From NCBI GenBank assembly GCA_938084575.1, contig CALKFG010000010.1, positions 1 through 55,805 on the forward strand: a stretch of DNA of 55,805 bases, in the 5' to 3' direction. The notes under the pieces were generated by a model that saw only the letters and a program-made list of their open reading frames with translations, searched no databases and had not been told where the DNA came from. This DNA is from an uncultured Hyphomonadaceae bacterium (GTDB lineage Bacteria > Pseudomonadota > Alphaproteobacteria > Caulobacterales > Hyphomonadaceae). The translations under genes and the position numbers were made by a program. Positions 33,218 through 41,291 of the stretch are shown here, one piece after another (within the stretch, counting starts at the first letter, position 1; every line of letters begins with the position of its first letter).

Positions 33218-35365
33218 TTACCAGATCCGGATGCGCTCTTCCGGGGGCAGGTAGAGGGCGTCTCCCTCCGTCACACCAAAGGCCGTATACCATTCGTCGA
33301 GATTGCGCACGACGCCATTGACCCGGTAAGGCGGCGGCGAGTGGGGGCCGCGGACCAGGCGCTGGCGCAGGGCGTCCTCGCGCGACATAAAGCGCCAGAC
33401 CTGGGCCCAGCCGATGAAGAAGCGCTGGTCGCCGGTCAGGCCGTTCAGGATCGGGGCGTCCTGCCCGTCCAGGTGCAGCTGATAGGCCCGGTAGGCCATG
33501 GACAGGCCGCCCAGGTCGCCGATATTCTCGCCAAGGCCAAGCGCGCCATTGACGCAGGTCTCGCCCTCATCCAGCGGGCAGAACTGGTTGTACTGGCTGA
33601 CCAGGGCGCTGGTCAGGGCCTCGAAATTGGCGCGGTCTTCCGCCGTCCACCAGTTGCGCAGATTGCCGTCGCCATCCGAGCGGGAGCCCTGATCGTCGAA
33701 GCCGTGACCGATTTCGTGGCCGATGACGCCGCCAATCGCGCCGTAATTGACGGCCGGGTCGGCCGACAGGTTGAAAAAGGGAGGCTGCAGGATCGCTGCG
33801 GGAAAGACGATTTCGTTGCGGGTCGGACTGTAATAGGCATTCACCGTCTGGGGCAGCATGAACCACGCATCCGGATCGATCGGGCGTCCCAGCTCCGCCA
33901 GATTGTCGGCCAGCGCCCAGGCCTGCACAGCCAGGCTGTTCTCCAGCGCATCTGGCCCGACCTGCAGCGTATCATAGGTTTCGAAGCTGGCCGGGTAGCC
34001 GATTTTCGGGGTGAATTTGGCCAGCTTGTCGCGGGCTTCGTCGCGGGTGTCGTCTCCCATCCAGCTCAGATCGGCAAGGTTGAGGGCCATGGCTTCGCGC
34101 AGATTGCCGACGAGCGCCTCCATGGCGATCTTGTTCTCGGCCGGGAAATAGCGTTCGGCATAGACTTTTCCGATGCCTTCACCGACCGCACCCTGGACTT
34201 CCGAGACGGCGCGCTTCCAGCGGTCCCGCTGAACCTCCTGTCCACTCAGCGTGGTGCCATAAAAGGCAAATACGGTGTCATCGATGGCCGATGGCAGGAC
34301 GCCCGCCTGGCTGACCAGGAAGCGGGTGGCGAGCCACGCCTTCCAGGCGTCGAGGTCGCCGGTCTGAGCGATTTCCATGATCCGGGCGACGCCGCCACCC
34401 GACAATTTCTCAACCTGGCTTTCCGTCAGTCCCTGGGCCGCGATTTCCTCGGCCGTCGGCGTGACCTGCCGGACAATAAAGGCGTCCTGGCTGATGACGC
34501 CCAGTTCGGTCAGGGCCGTGTCGACGGGGAACGCACCAGCCAGGGCGCGCAGCCCGTCAAGGTCGACCCGGTTATAGGTCAGATCCCGGTTGCGGCCTGC
34601 AGCACGATCCCAATGGGCCCGGGCCAGCTCGGTTTCGAGCCCAAGGACGGCCTCGGCTGTTTGCTCGGGGGTGTCATAATCAATCGCCTGCAACAGGCTG
34701 ACCACCATGTCGAGATAGGCCTGGCGCCAGGCCAGATTCTTGTCTGTGTCGAGAAGGTAAAGGTCGCGATCGCCAAGACCGAGCCCGGCCTGACCGATAT
34801 ACATGATGTTCTGGTCGCTTTGCTTGGAATCAATACTGACGCCGGCGCTGAAGGGACTGGCATAGGCTGAGCCTGCAAAAATCCGGGCCAGATCCTGCCG
34901 GGTTTCAATCGCGGCAATCGCCTCCAGATAGGGCTGGGCCGGGGCAAGACCGCGCGCGTTGATCGCATCGACATCCATATAGGCATTGTAAAGGGCGGCA
35001 ATCTTGCCTTCCAGCGTACCGGCATCCGGGGCCGTTGCGGCCAGTTCCTCGATGATAAAGCGGACCCGTTGCTCGGACTTTTCGGCCAGCAGCGTGAAGG
35101 CGCCGTAAGAGGACCGGTCTGCCGGGATTTCAAAACTCTTCAGCCAGCTGCCATTCACATGCTCGTAAAAATCGTCGCCCGGTGCCGTCGAGGCGTCAAA
35201 GGTTTCGAGGTTCACGCCCCACTCGCCCCAGACATCCGGTGTGGAGGTCACGATTTCCGGTTCGGCCGGCGCGGTTTCGGCGTGATGGTCGCGGGCGGCG
35301 GCCGGGCCGATGGTGAGGCCGGCGAGCAGCAGACTGGCGGTCAGGGTTTGAAGCGGGGAAAACAT
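33218..35365 (-). CDS. M13-family metallopeptidase (neprilysin/PepO-like), exported, 715 aa
   Basis: This is a zinc endopeptidase acting on peptides, probably in the periplasm. A signal peptide spans 1-24 (cleavage after AAA). The zinc motif HEIGH, in GGVIGHEIGHGFDD, the third ligand and helper Asp in GENIGDLGG, and the substrate-binding NAYYSP are all present. The last residues are RIRIW: the C-terminal Trp is kept, but the Cys of the mammalian CxxW ending is absent, as expected for bacterial members. AAAGGA lies upstream of the ATG. It stands alone between priA and ndh. Confidence 0.95.
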   Translation of the reverse strand: MFSPLQTLTASLLLAGLTIGPAAARDHHAETAPAEPEIVTSTPDVWGEWGVNLETFDASTAPGDDFYEHVNGSWLKSFEIPADRSSYGAFTLLAEKSEQRVRFIIEELAATAPDAGTLEGKIAALYNAYMDVDAINARGLAPAQPYLEAIAAIETRQDLARIFAGSAYASPFSAGVSIDSKQSDQNIMYIGQAGLGLGDRDLYLLDTDKNLAWRQAYLDMVVSLLQAIDYDTPEQTAEAVLGLETELARAHWDRAAGRNRDLTYNRVDLDGLRALAGAFPVDTALTELGVISQDAFIVRQVTPTAEEIAAQGLTESQVEKLSGGGVARIMEIAQTGDLDAWKAWLATRFLVSQAGVLPSAIDDTVFAFYGTTLSGQEVQRDRWKRAVSEVQGAVGEGIGKVYAERYFPAENKIAMEALVGNLREAMALNLADLSWMGDDTRDEARDKLAKFTPKIGYPASFETYDTLQVGPDALENSLAVQAWALADNLAELGRPIDPDAWFMLPQTVNAYYSPTRNEIVFPAAILQPPFFNLSADPAVNYGAIGGVIGHEIGHGFDDQGSRSDGDGNLRNWWTAEDRANFEALTSALVSQYNQFCPLDEGETCVNGALGLGENIGDLGGLSMAYRAYQLHLDGQDAPILNGLTGDQRFFIGWAQVWRFMSREDALRQRLVRGPHSPPPYRVNGVVRNLDEWYTAFGVTEGDALYLPPEERIRIW

Positions 35366-35502
35366 CCAGCAAAGATCCTTTTTTTGTTATTATAGCCGAC
35401 AATATTCATGGACCGGGACGTGATCGGCTTCAAGTACGGTCTGCAGGTCCGGCACCGATGGCCGTCCTGGATACACGGGTCCGGCAGCGCGGACGGACAG
35501 GC

Positions 35503-36816
35503 TCAGTGAAGCTTGAGCTTTGGTCGCGCAATCTGGTTGACATGTCCCATCATGATCATGCCGGCCCCCCTGAGCCATCCATGGATGGCCAGCAGGTGCA
35601 TGCGATAGAGAGACACATAGACGAACCGGGCCAGTCGCCCCTCAATCGCCATGCGGCCGCCGACGAGATTTCCCATCAGGGACCCGACGGTGGCAAAGCG
35701 CGACAGCGACACCAGCGACCCGTTATCCTTGTAGACAAACGGCCTGAGCGGCCGTCCCCGGATCATGGCACAGACATTGTGAAAAACGGTCTCTGCCATC
35801 TGGTGGGCACTTTGGGCGCGGGGCGGAATCGGCATGTCCGAACCCGGGGGCGTGTAGGAGGCACAGTCGCCCAGAACAAAAATATGGTCGTCAGACGTGG
35901 TCTGGAGCGTCTCCCGGACGATCAGCTGGTCGCGGGAATTGGATTCGAGCCCGGCCAGTCCGGATAAAAAGGCCGGGCCTTTGACGCCCGCGGCCCAGAC
36001 GCGAAGATTGGTGGGATACGCGTTCCCATCGCGGGTTTCGATGGCGGTTCGGGTCACACGTTTGACAATTGCGCCGGTCACGATTTTGACGCCAAGCGTC
36101 TCAAGCTCTTTGTGGGCCGCCTCCGCCAGCTTTTCGGGCAGGGCCGGAAGAATGCGCGGACCGGCTTCGATCAGCGTGACCTTGAACCGGCTTTCATCGA
36201 ACACTTCGAGGCCGTAATAGCGCAGCGCGGCGGCGGCATTGAAGAGTTCCGCTGCCAGCTCGACGCCGGTGGCGCCCGCGCCGACGATGCCGATGCGCAC
36301 ATGTTCATCTGCATCGGGGTTGGCCGTCAGCAACCTTGAGCACCGCAGACACTGGTTGAGAAGCCGGGACCGGAAGGTGTCTGCATCCCGGCGGCTTTCC
36401 AGAGACAGGCAATGATCAGACACCCCTTCAACCCCGAAATCATTCGAGACCGATCCGATGGCGATGACGAGGTAATCATAACGGATGCGGTGTTCCCCCA
36501 TAATTTCCTGACCTTCTTCGTCCAGAAGGGGGGCCACGACGATCTCCTTGGCATCGCGATCAATGTCCATCATGGCGCCCTGGAAGAACCGATACCCCCA
36601 TCTGTGGGCATGGGCGCCATATCCAACTTCATCCAGATTGGCGTCCAGCGAGCCGGCAGCGACTTCATGCAGAAGTGGTTTCCAGATATGGGTGCGGTTC
36701 TTTTCCAGCAGGATAATGTCGTACTGCTTGCGATTGAACCGCGCGCCAAGCCGGGCAACAAGCTCCAGGCCTCCGGCACCGCCGCCCACAACGACAATCT
36801 GTGTTTTCCGTTTCAA
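35503..36816 (-). CDS. ndh: Type II NADH dehydrogenase (NDH-2), 437 aa
   Basis: This non-proton-pumping NADH:quinone oxidoreductase attaches to the inner membrane. The FAD motif VVVGGGAGGLELVARL starts at about residue 8, the NADH fold reads IGIVGAGATGVELAAEL near 175, and IFVLGDCAS carries FAD contacts. The quinone-site segment AQSAHQMAE and an amphipathic C-terminal region (HLLAIHGWLRGAGMIMM) for membrane binding are present. It is divergent from xerC across a 172-base gap and is the likely alternative entry to the respiratory chain that also feeds the ATP synthase. Confidence 0.94.
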   Translation of the reverse strand: MKRKTQIVVVGGGAGGLELVARLGARFNRKQYDIILLEKNRTHIWKPLLHEVAAGSLDANLDEVGYGAHAHRWGYRFFQGAMMDIDRDAKEIVVAPLLDEEGQEIMGEHRIRYDYLVIAIGSVSNDFGVEGVSDHCLSLESRRDADTFRSRLLNQCLRCSRLLTANPDADEHVRIGIVGAGATGVELAAELFNAAAALRYYGLEVFDESRFKVTLIEAGPRILPALPEKLAEAAHKELETLGVKIVTGAIVKRVTRTAIETRDGNAYPTNLRVWAAGVKGPAFLSGLAGLESNSRDQLIVRETLQTTSDDHIFVLGDCASYTPPGSDMPIPPRAQSAHQMAETVFHNVCAMIRGRPLRPFVYKDNGSLVSLSRFATVGSLMGNLVGGRMAIEGRLARFVYVSLYRMHLLAIHGWLRGAGMIMMGHVNQIARPKLKLH

Positions 36817-36929
36817 GCGCGTCTCTCCCGCACAGATAAGCTGGTCTGACAGTGTATACGCAGGCTGGAGCCGTTTGGCTCACTTCTGGATTAAAGCCCT
36901 TTTTTGGGTGCAAGGCCGCCGGCGGTGGA

Positions 36930-36946
36930 AACCTTCGATTAAGGTT
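36930..36946. repeat. Inverted repeat AACCTT-5-AAGGTT in the ndh/xerC divergent region
   Basis: A perfect 6-bp inverted repeat with a 5-base centre (CGATT) lies 43 bases upstream of xerC. A further TTTAAGGTCTGG copy of the right arm follows about 15 bases later. It could be an operator for either divergent gene or a chance match; there is no T-run for a terminator. Confidence 0.3.
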
Positions 36947-36988
36947 CTGGAAACCGGCCTTTAAGGTCTGGACCCTACAGACTCAGAC

Positions 36989-37888
36989 ATGGCGCTCCTG
37001 GAAGCTTTCCTGACTTATATTTCGCGGGAACGACGCCTGGCCACAAATACGATTGCGGCTTACGGCGCCGATCTCAGAGAATTCCACGTCTTCCTTGGGC
37101 TTCATTTGGGGATCGAGCCGCGCATGTCGCATTTTGCGGTGCTGCAGGCCCGGGACGTGCGGGCCTTTCTCGCGCAACGTCGGCGGGACGGGCTGACCGA
37201 TGCATCGGTCGCCCGCCTGCTGTCGGCGATCAAGAGCTTCTATCGGTGGCTGGATCATGCCCATGGCGTTGAGAATCCGGACATCGCCTTCCTGACGGGT
37301 CCGTCCCGGCCCAGGCGATTGCCACGCCCGGTTTCAGAACAGGCCGCGGCGGATATGATGGCGCGGGTTGGTACGTTGCAGGATGACCCCTGGATCGCGG
37401 CCCGGGATTTGGCCGCACTGTCCCTGATGTATGGTGCGGGGCTGCGCATCAGTGAGGCCCTCAGCCTGTCCGGGGATATCGACCCTGCGCCTCCGGTTCT
37501 GAGATTGATGGGCAAGGGCGGCAAGATCCGGCAGGTCCCGCTCCTGCCGGTGGTCCGGCAGGCCATGGACGACTATGCGGCCCAGTGCCCGTTCCGAATG
37601 GGGCTCGGGACGCCGTATTTCTTTGGGGCCCGGGGAAAAGTGTTGCAGCCAGCTGTCCTGCGCAAACAGGTGCAGGTGCTGCGCAACAGTTTGGGGTTGC
37701 CCGAAACCGCGACGCCCCATGCGCTCAGGCACAGCTTTGCCACCCATCTTCTCGCGCATGGCGCCGATCTTCGGGCGATCCAGACCCTGCTGGGCCATGC
37801 CAGTCTTTCAACCACGCAGATTTATACAGCCGTCGAACCCGCTCACCTCAGGCAGGTCCATAGTCGGGCCCATCCCCGCGGGGGATAG
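36989..37888 (+). CDS. xerC: Tyrosine recombinase XerC, 299 aa
   Basis: XerC acts with XerD at dif to resolve chromosome dimers at division. The catalytic set is complete: Arg153 (GAGLRISEAL), Lys179 (GKGGK), His244 and Arg247 (HALRHSFATH), His270 (LLGHASLSTT) and nucleophile Tyr279. The N-terminal SAM-like DNA-binding domain (YISRERRLATNTIAAYGAD) and the overall length fit host XerC rather than a phage integrase. Absence of nearby phage genes or att-like repeats supports the housekeeping role. Confidence 0.93.
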   Translation: MALLEAFLTYISRERRLATNTIAAYGADLREFHVFLGLHLGIEPRMSHFAVLQARDVRAFLAQRRRDGLTDASVARLLSAIKSFYRWLDHAHGVENPDIAFLTGPSRPRRLPRPVSEQAAADMMARVGTLQDDPWIAARDLAALSLMYGAGLRISEALSLSGDIDPAPPVLRLMGKGGKIRQVPLLPVVRQAMDDYAAQCPFRMGLGTPYFFGARGKVLQPAVLRKQVQVLRNSLGLPETATPHALRHSFATHLLAHGADLRAIQTLLGHASLSTTQIYTAVEPAHLRQVHSRAHPRGG

Positions 37889-37897
37889 GGGCCGCGC

Positions 37898-38758
37898 TCA
37901 GACGGGAGGGGTGCGGGTCAGGCCCAGGCTACGCCAGAAGAACCTGTCCACGGCTCGCTTTGGCAGCAGGGTCGGCAGGGTATAATTGAACAGCTTGTTG
38001 GGGACAGGCGCGTACCGCGCCTTCGGTTTTCTGGCTGTGAGCGCTTTGGCCACGACTTTGCCGATCTGGCGCGGGTCGAGGCCGTCGCGGCCACTTTCCA
38101 GCATCGTGTCTGAGAAGGTCTCCAACGAGTCCGCCCAGGCCGTATTGGCGTAGGGCCGGTTTTGATGGGCATCTTCGGCCTTGTCCCAGATCGGGGTTCG
38201 AACAGCGCCGGGGCCGACCGAGATGGCGTCGATGCCAAAGATAATCAGCTCCCGGCGCAGGCTGTCTGTCATGCTTTCAACCGCGTGCTTGGTGGCGGTG
38301 TAAGCGCCGAGAAAAGGCGAGGCCAGCCGGCCGCCAACACTGGTGATATTAATGATTCGTCCCGGGTGACCGGTTCTGAACCTGTCCATTCCCAGCATCG
38401 GCAGAAACGCCTGCGTCACGCGGAGCAGACCGATGACATTGACATCGAAATGTCCCGAAAATGTCTCCAGAGGCTGCACTGCCAGAGGCCCCATGTCGGC
38501 GATGCCGGCATTGTTCACCAGGCCGGTCAGCATTTGTCCGGCGAGGGCCTCGCGCACCGCGTCTGCAGCCGCCAGAACCTGATCGGGTTGTGTCACATCG
38601 AGGATGAGAGGCTGGATCCGGGGGTCCAGTTCGCGGAGCGCAGCGGCGTCCTTTTCCGTTCGGACGCCAGCAAAAACCTGCCAGCCTTCCTCCGCCAGAA
38701 GCCTGGAAGTTGCCCGACCTATGCCTGTCGATGCACCTGTTATGACAACGCTTTTCAT
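37898..38758 (-). CDS. SDR-family oxidoreductase, 286 aa
   Basis: This is a classical SDR with cofactor motif TGASTGIG at 8-15, NNAG near 88, and the catalytic set in NITSVGG (Ser) and YTATKHA (Tyr, Lys). The C-terminal 60 residues are basic and contain proline-rich and aromatic stretches, as in 'SDR family NAD(P)-dependent oxidoreductase' proteins related to retinol or 3-keto-lipid reductases. Substrate unknown. It is convergent with xerC, 9 bases away, with no hairpin between. Confidence 0.88.
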   Translation of the reverse strand: MKSVVITGASTGIGRATSRLLAEEGWQVFAGVRTEKDAAALRELDPRIQPLILDVTQPDQVLAAADAVREALAGQMLTGLVNNAGIADMGPLAVQPLETFSGHFDVNVIGLLRVTQAFLPMLGMDRFRTGHPGRIINITSVGGRLASPFLGAYTATKHAVESMTDSLRRELIIFGIDAISVGPGAVRTPIWDKAEDAHQNRPYANTAWADSLETFSDTMLESGRDGLDPRQIGKVVAKALTARKPKARYAPVPNKLFNYTLPTLLPKRAVDRFFWRSLGLTRTPPV

Positions 38759-38809
38759 GGAATCTCCCTGACCCTTTCAATTATCCCAGGCGGGAAAAGA
38801 TAAGAAGCG

Positions 38810-39304
38810 TTAATCGGGGGACACGTCGTCGCAGGGTGACGTGTGGACAAGGCGCAGACGGGGTCTTGGAGGCTTGCTGTCCTTGGAGGCCTGTGCCGGG
38901 GGGGGCGTGGCCGGTGTTTCGATCAGGCGCAAACCCGGCCGGGCCTCTGTCCTGGCGGGCGGAAGCGGCGTGTCGTCCGGGTCGATGTCTTCGTTGATTT
39001 GACGGATCCGTGCCGCAGGCCGCGGTTTTTTGGATCGAAACCCGCCGCGCGGCTTGCCGCGTGCCTTGCGGTCAATCTCCTGAAGCTTGCGGGCCTGAAG
39101 GGCCGACAGTGCCTCGCTTTCCGGGCCTTTCGACAGGTCTGCAAAGGCCGCACCGTAGGTTTCTATCCGTTCCCCGACGTCCTCAAGGAAGGTTTTTTCC
39201 CAGTCTGTCAGTGGCGGGCCGAGGCCCTGCTGCGCAAGTTCCGCTGCCTTGCGCAGCTTGCGCAAGGCCTTGCGTTTCTTGCGATCATCAATTTCACGCG
39301 GCAT
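38810..39304 (-). CDS. Hypothetical basic protein, 164 aa, adjacent to gapR
   Basis: I do not recognise the family. The N-terminal 40 residues form a very basic amphipathic helix (RKKRKALRKLRKAAELAQQG). Residues 80-164 are rich in Pro, Arg, Lys and Asp and look disordered, with no cysteine until near the end and no signal peptide. It starts 9 bases after the gapR stop on the same strand, so the two are probably co-transcribed. With a DNA-binding partner next door and its charge, a nucleic-acid-associated role is a reasonable guess, no more. Confidence 0.65.
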   Translation of the reverse strand: MPREIDDRKKRKALRKLRKAAELAQQGLGPPLTDWEKTFLEDVGERIETYGAAFADLSKGPESEALSALQARKLQEIDRKARGKPRGGFRSKKPRPAARIRQINEDIDPDDTPLPPARTEARPGLRLIETPATPPPAQASKDSKPPRPRLRLVHTSPCDDVSPD

Positions 39305-39313
39305 GGCGCCAGT

Positions 39314-39577
39314 CTAAACGATTTCACCCAGTGCAAGCAAATAGACGTCGAGGATGGCTTCCTGCTCTTCGCGTTCCTGCCGGTCTTGCTTGCGCAGACG
39401 AATACACGCTCTCAGCGCCTTGGTGTCATAGCCCATGGCCTTCGCCTCGCTGTAGACATCTTTGATTTGCTCGGCGACCTCTTTCTTTTCCTCTTCCAGC
39501 CGCTCGATGCGGGCGACGGTCTGGCGCAATTTCTCGCGGGCGGTTTCGGTCAGAGTCTGAACGGTATCAGCGGTCAT
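39314..39577 (-). CDS. gapR: GapR-type nucleoid protein (DUF2312/UPF0335), 87 aa
   Basis: This is a small homologue of Caulobacter GapR, a nucleoid-associated protein that encircles overtwisted DNA and stimulates topoisomerases ahead of forks and RNA polymerase. The family core [20 protein letters not shown], then [15 protein letters not shown] and [13 protein letters not shown], is present end to end, so length and content match. It is predicted to be all-helical with a coiled coil over residues 20-45. It is divergent from msrB, with a 161-base region holding a hairpin between them. Confidence 0.92.
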   Translation of the reverse strand: MTADTVQTLTETAREKLRQTVARIERLEEEKKEVAEQIKDVYSEAKAMGYDTKALRACIRLRKQDRQEREEQEAILDVYLLALGEIV

Positions 39578-39656
39578 GGCGGTCTTTCTGGCTGGAGTGT
39601 TGGCTGACAGGGTTCCTACCGGCGAATCACCGGTGATCCAAGGCCGGGGCGCATCT

Positions 39657-39684
39657 CCGGTCTCTTTCCCCCGCCAAAGACCGG
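39657..39684. repeat. Stem-loop (7-bp arms CCGGTCT/AGACCGG) between gapR and msrB
   Basis: A perfect 7-bp inverted repeat with a 14-base pyrimidine/purine-biased loop lies about 80 bases upstream of gapR and about 55 upstream of msrB. There is no T-run. It may be an operator or a 5' leader structure; the GC-rich context makes chance possible. Confidence 0.3.
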
Positions 39685-39738
39685 GTCCGGCCGGCCGGAG
39701 GTCTCGTCAAGGCGCGGCCGGCCACCTATATTGGCAGA

Positions 39739-40260
39739 ATGACAAGGAAACCTCTCGATCCCACCCGCCGGACTTTTCTCGGATCCCTGTCCTGGACGGC
39801 CCTGATCGCAGCGTGTGCGGCAGATCCCGGTCAGGCGGATGCCGGTCCGGCCAGCTTCGCGGCAGATGAGTGGCGTCAGCTGACCGACGCAGCGTGGCGC
39901 CAGCGCCTGTCGGGCCCGGCCTTTCGGGTTCTGCGCCAGGAGGCCACGGAACGCCCCTTCACCTCGCCGCTGAATGCGGAAAAACGGGCTGGGACCTATG
40001 CCTGTGCCGGTTGCGCCCTTCCTCTGTTCAGCAGTCAGACCAAGTATGACAGCGGCACCGGGTGGCCGAGCTTTTTCGATGTTCTCGAAGGTGCCATCGG
40101 CACCAAGCCGGACACTCAGCTCTGGGTGACGCGGACCGAGTATCACTGTGCCCGCTGCCTGGGGCATCAGGGCCATGTGTTTACCGACGGGCCGGCGCCG
40201 ACCGGCCTGCGTTATTGCAACAATGGTGTGGCGCTGACCTTCACTCCGGCGGCGGCGTGA
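39739..40260 (+). CDS. msrB: Peptide-methionine (R)-S-oxide reductase MsrB, exported by Tat signal, likely lipoprotein, 173 aa
   Basis: MsrB reduces methionine-R-sulfoxide in damaged proteins. The catalytic Cys160 (GLRYCNNGVAL) and both zinc CxxC pairs (YACAGCALPL and YHCARCLGH) are present, with GWPSFFD in the substrate site. Residues 1-26 hold a twin-arginine motif (TRRTFLG) followed by a hydrophobic stretch and IAAC, a lipobox-like end at Cys26. This version is therefore probably Tat-exported and membrane-anchored, unlike the usual cytosolic MsrB. The electron donor in the envelope is not in the window. It overlaps the end of the convergent gene by 20 bases. Confidence 0.93.
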   Translation: MTRKPLDPTRRTFLGSLSWTALIAACAADPGQADAGPASFAADEWRQLTDAAWRQRLSGPAFRVLRQEATERPFTSPLNAEKRAGTYACAGCALPLFSSQTKYDSGTGWPSFFDVLEGAIGTKPDTQLWVTRTEYHCARCLGHQGHVFTDGPAPTGLRYCNNGVALTFTPAAA

Positions 40261-40687
40261 CGGACCGGGCCGGGTCTGGCGAAAACAGCTCCAGCTGATT
40301 GGGATCCGGCGCCTTTTTGCGACCCGATGACCCCTTATGCTTGAAATAGAGATCGTCGGTCTCATCCTCAGCCGCTGGACCGGTGTCCGGGACCGGCGGC
40401 GGGACCGACCGGTCCGTTTCCGCGATCAGTTTCCAATAGGTGACCGCGAGGGTTGGATGTCCCTCCATGTCTTCGTAGACCTGCACAAAGCCATGCCCGG
40501 GCCCGGCATTGGCCGTGGCGAGCGTGGCCTCAAGCGCGTCCGTTGCGAGGTTCACCCAGTCTGTCTGCAGCGCAACAATGGTTTCGCCATTGGCGAGGAC
40601 CTCGGCTTCTGACCGCGTGCGGGCGGCCTCGCGGGCCTGTGTCAGTGCTGCTGCGGCGTCTGGCGCAAGGGGATAGGCGTGGCTCAT
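40241..40687 (-). CDS. Hypothetical protein, 148 aa
   Basis: I do not recognise the family with certainty. The N-terminal 80 residues are Ala-rich and helical (AALTQAREAARTRSEAE), with a conserved-looking GHGFVQVYEDMEGHPTLAVTYWKL. The C-terminal half is Pro/Asp/Lys-rich and probably disordered, ending in a PNQLELF-like motif. That motif loosely resembles a beta-clamp-binding QLxLF peptide (QLELF). With mmcB 9 bases upstream this hints at DNA replication or repair, but it is inference. It overlaps msrB by 20 bases at its 3' end. Confidence 0.65.
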   Translation of the reverse strand: MSHAYPLAPDAAAALTQAREAARTRSEAEVLANGETIVALQTDWVNLATDALEATLATANAGPGHGFVQVYEDMEGHPTLAVTYWKLIAETDRSVPPPVPDTGPAAEDETDDLYFKHKGSSGRKKAPDPNQLELFSPDPARSVTPPPE

Positions 40688-40696
40688 CCTGGCGAT

Positions 40697-41173
40697 TTAG
40701 GCGTCCTGCGGGGGGCTGTCGAGTCGGGGATCGGGACTCTGATCGTACAGGCGCATTGCCGCCAGCCGGGCGAAGCGCAGGCAGACGGCCTTGCGCCGGG
40801 CCGGGGCGACCTTGTGATCGGGCGCCTCGCGCAGGATGGCGCCGCCAAACGGGTCGGCCACGATCAGGCCGGTGTCCTGCGGGATGAGCTGTTGGGGAAA
40901 ATCATCCGCCACGGCAAAGTAAAGCCGGTCACAATAGGGTCGATAGTCGGACCATTTGCGATCGCTGCGAAAGTCCGCCACGCAGGATTTGATCTCTATG
41001 ATGCGGATTTCTCCGCGCGGCCCGAGGGCCAGAATATCGGCGCGGCGGCCATTCGACAGGGTCATCTCCCGCAGGCCGGAGAAATCATGATCCTTCAGCA
41101 GGCGCAGCACACCGCGGGCGATGCCCTGCGCGCGCAGGGCTGGCTGGCTCATCATTGTCTGCAGCTGCAGCAT
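40697..41173 (-). CDS. mmcB: MmcB-family DNA repair protein, 158 aa
   Basis: This is a homologue of Caulobacter MmcB, required for tolerance of mitomycin C and other DNA damage and proposed to be a PD-(D/E)XK nuclease. The core reads RRADILALGP, then IIEIKSCVADFRSDRKW: Asp, Glu and Lys in the nuclease order. YRPYCDRLYFAV and DTGLIVAD also match the family. The exact start is uncertain, with in-frame ATGs at 41173, 41155 and 41152. It is followed by the hypothetical gene with the QLELF tail. Confidence 0.88.
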   Translation of the reverse strand: MLQLQTMMSQPALRAQGIARGVLRLLKDHDFSGLREMTLSNGRRADILALGPRGEIRIIEIKSCVADFRSDRKWSDYRPYCDRLYFAVADDFPQQLIPQDTGLIVADPFGGAILREAPDHKVAPARRKAVCLRFARLAAMRLYDQSPDPRLDSPPQDA

Positions 41174-41238
41174 GGCGCTGTTTCCCGAAGTTCCCGCTCT
41201 GTTCCAGACTGGGCGGGTCGGTCCGCCGGGTCAAGATC

Positions 41239-41269
41239 AAAAAAAGCCCCGCAGCTGAAACTGCGGGGC
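41239..41269 (-). terminator. Rho-independent terminator of the Bax-inhibitor-1 gene
   Basis: On the minus strand, 9-bp arms GCCCCGCAG/CTGCGGGGC with a 6-base loop are followed by seven T residues (A7 at 41239-41245). It begins 22 bases past the stop of the 41292-42074 gene and separates it from mmcB. Confidence 0.9.
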
Positions 41270-41291
41270 CCGAATTCCGGAAGCGGTCGGC

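Noticed and set aside
31896-33254. A 452-codon open frame on the plus strand opposite priA
   Set aside because: Low-complexity Gly/Arg/Gln-rich translation with no motif; it is the mirror of priA codons.
33176-34870. A 564-codon open frame on the plus strand opposite the M13 peptidase gene
   Set aside because: It is an antisense artefact of GC-rich codon use: no recognisable domain, no ribosome-binding site, and it is fully covered by a clear gene on the other strand.
36989-37888. XerC as a possible phage or island integrase
   Set aside because: Host-type length and sequence, no att-like repeats or phage genes near, and not adjacent to the tRNA.
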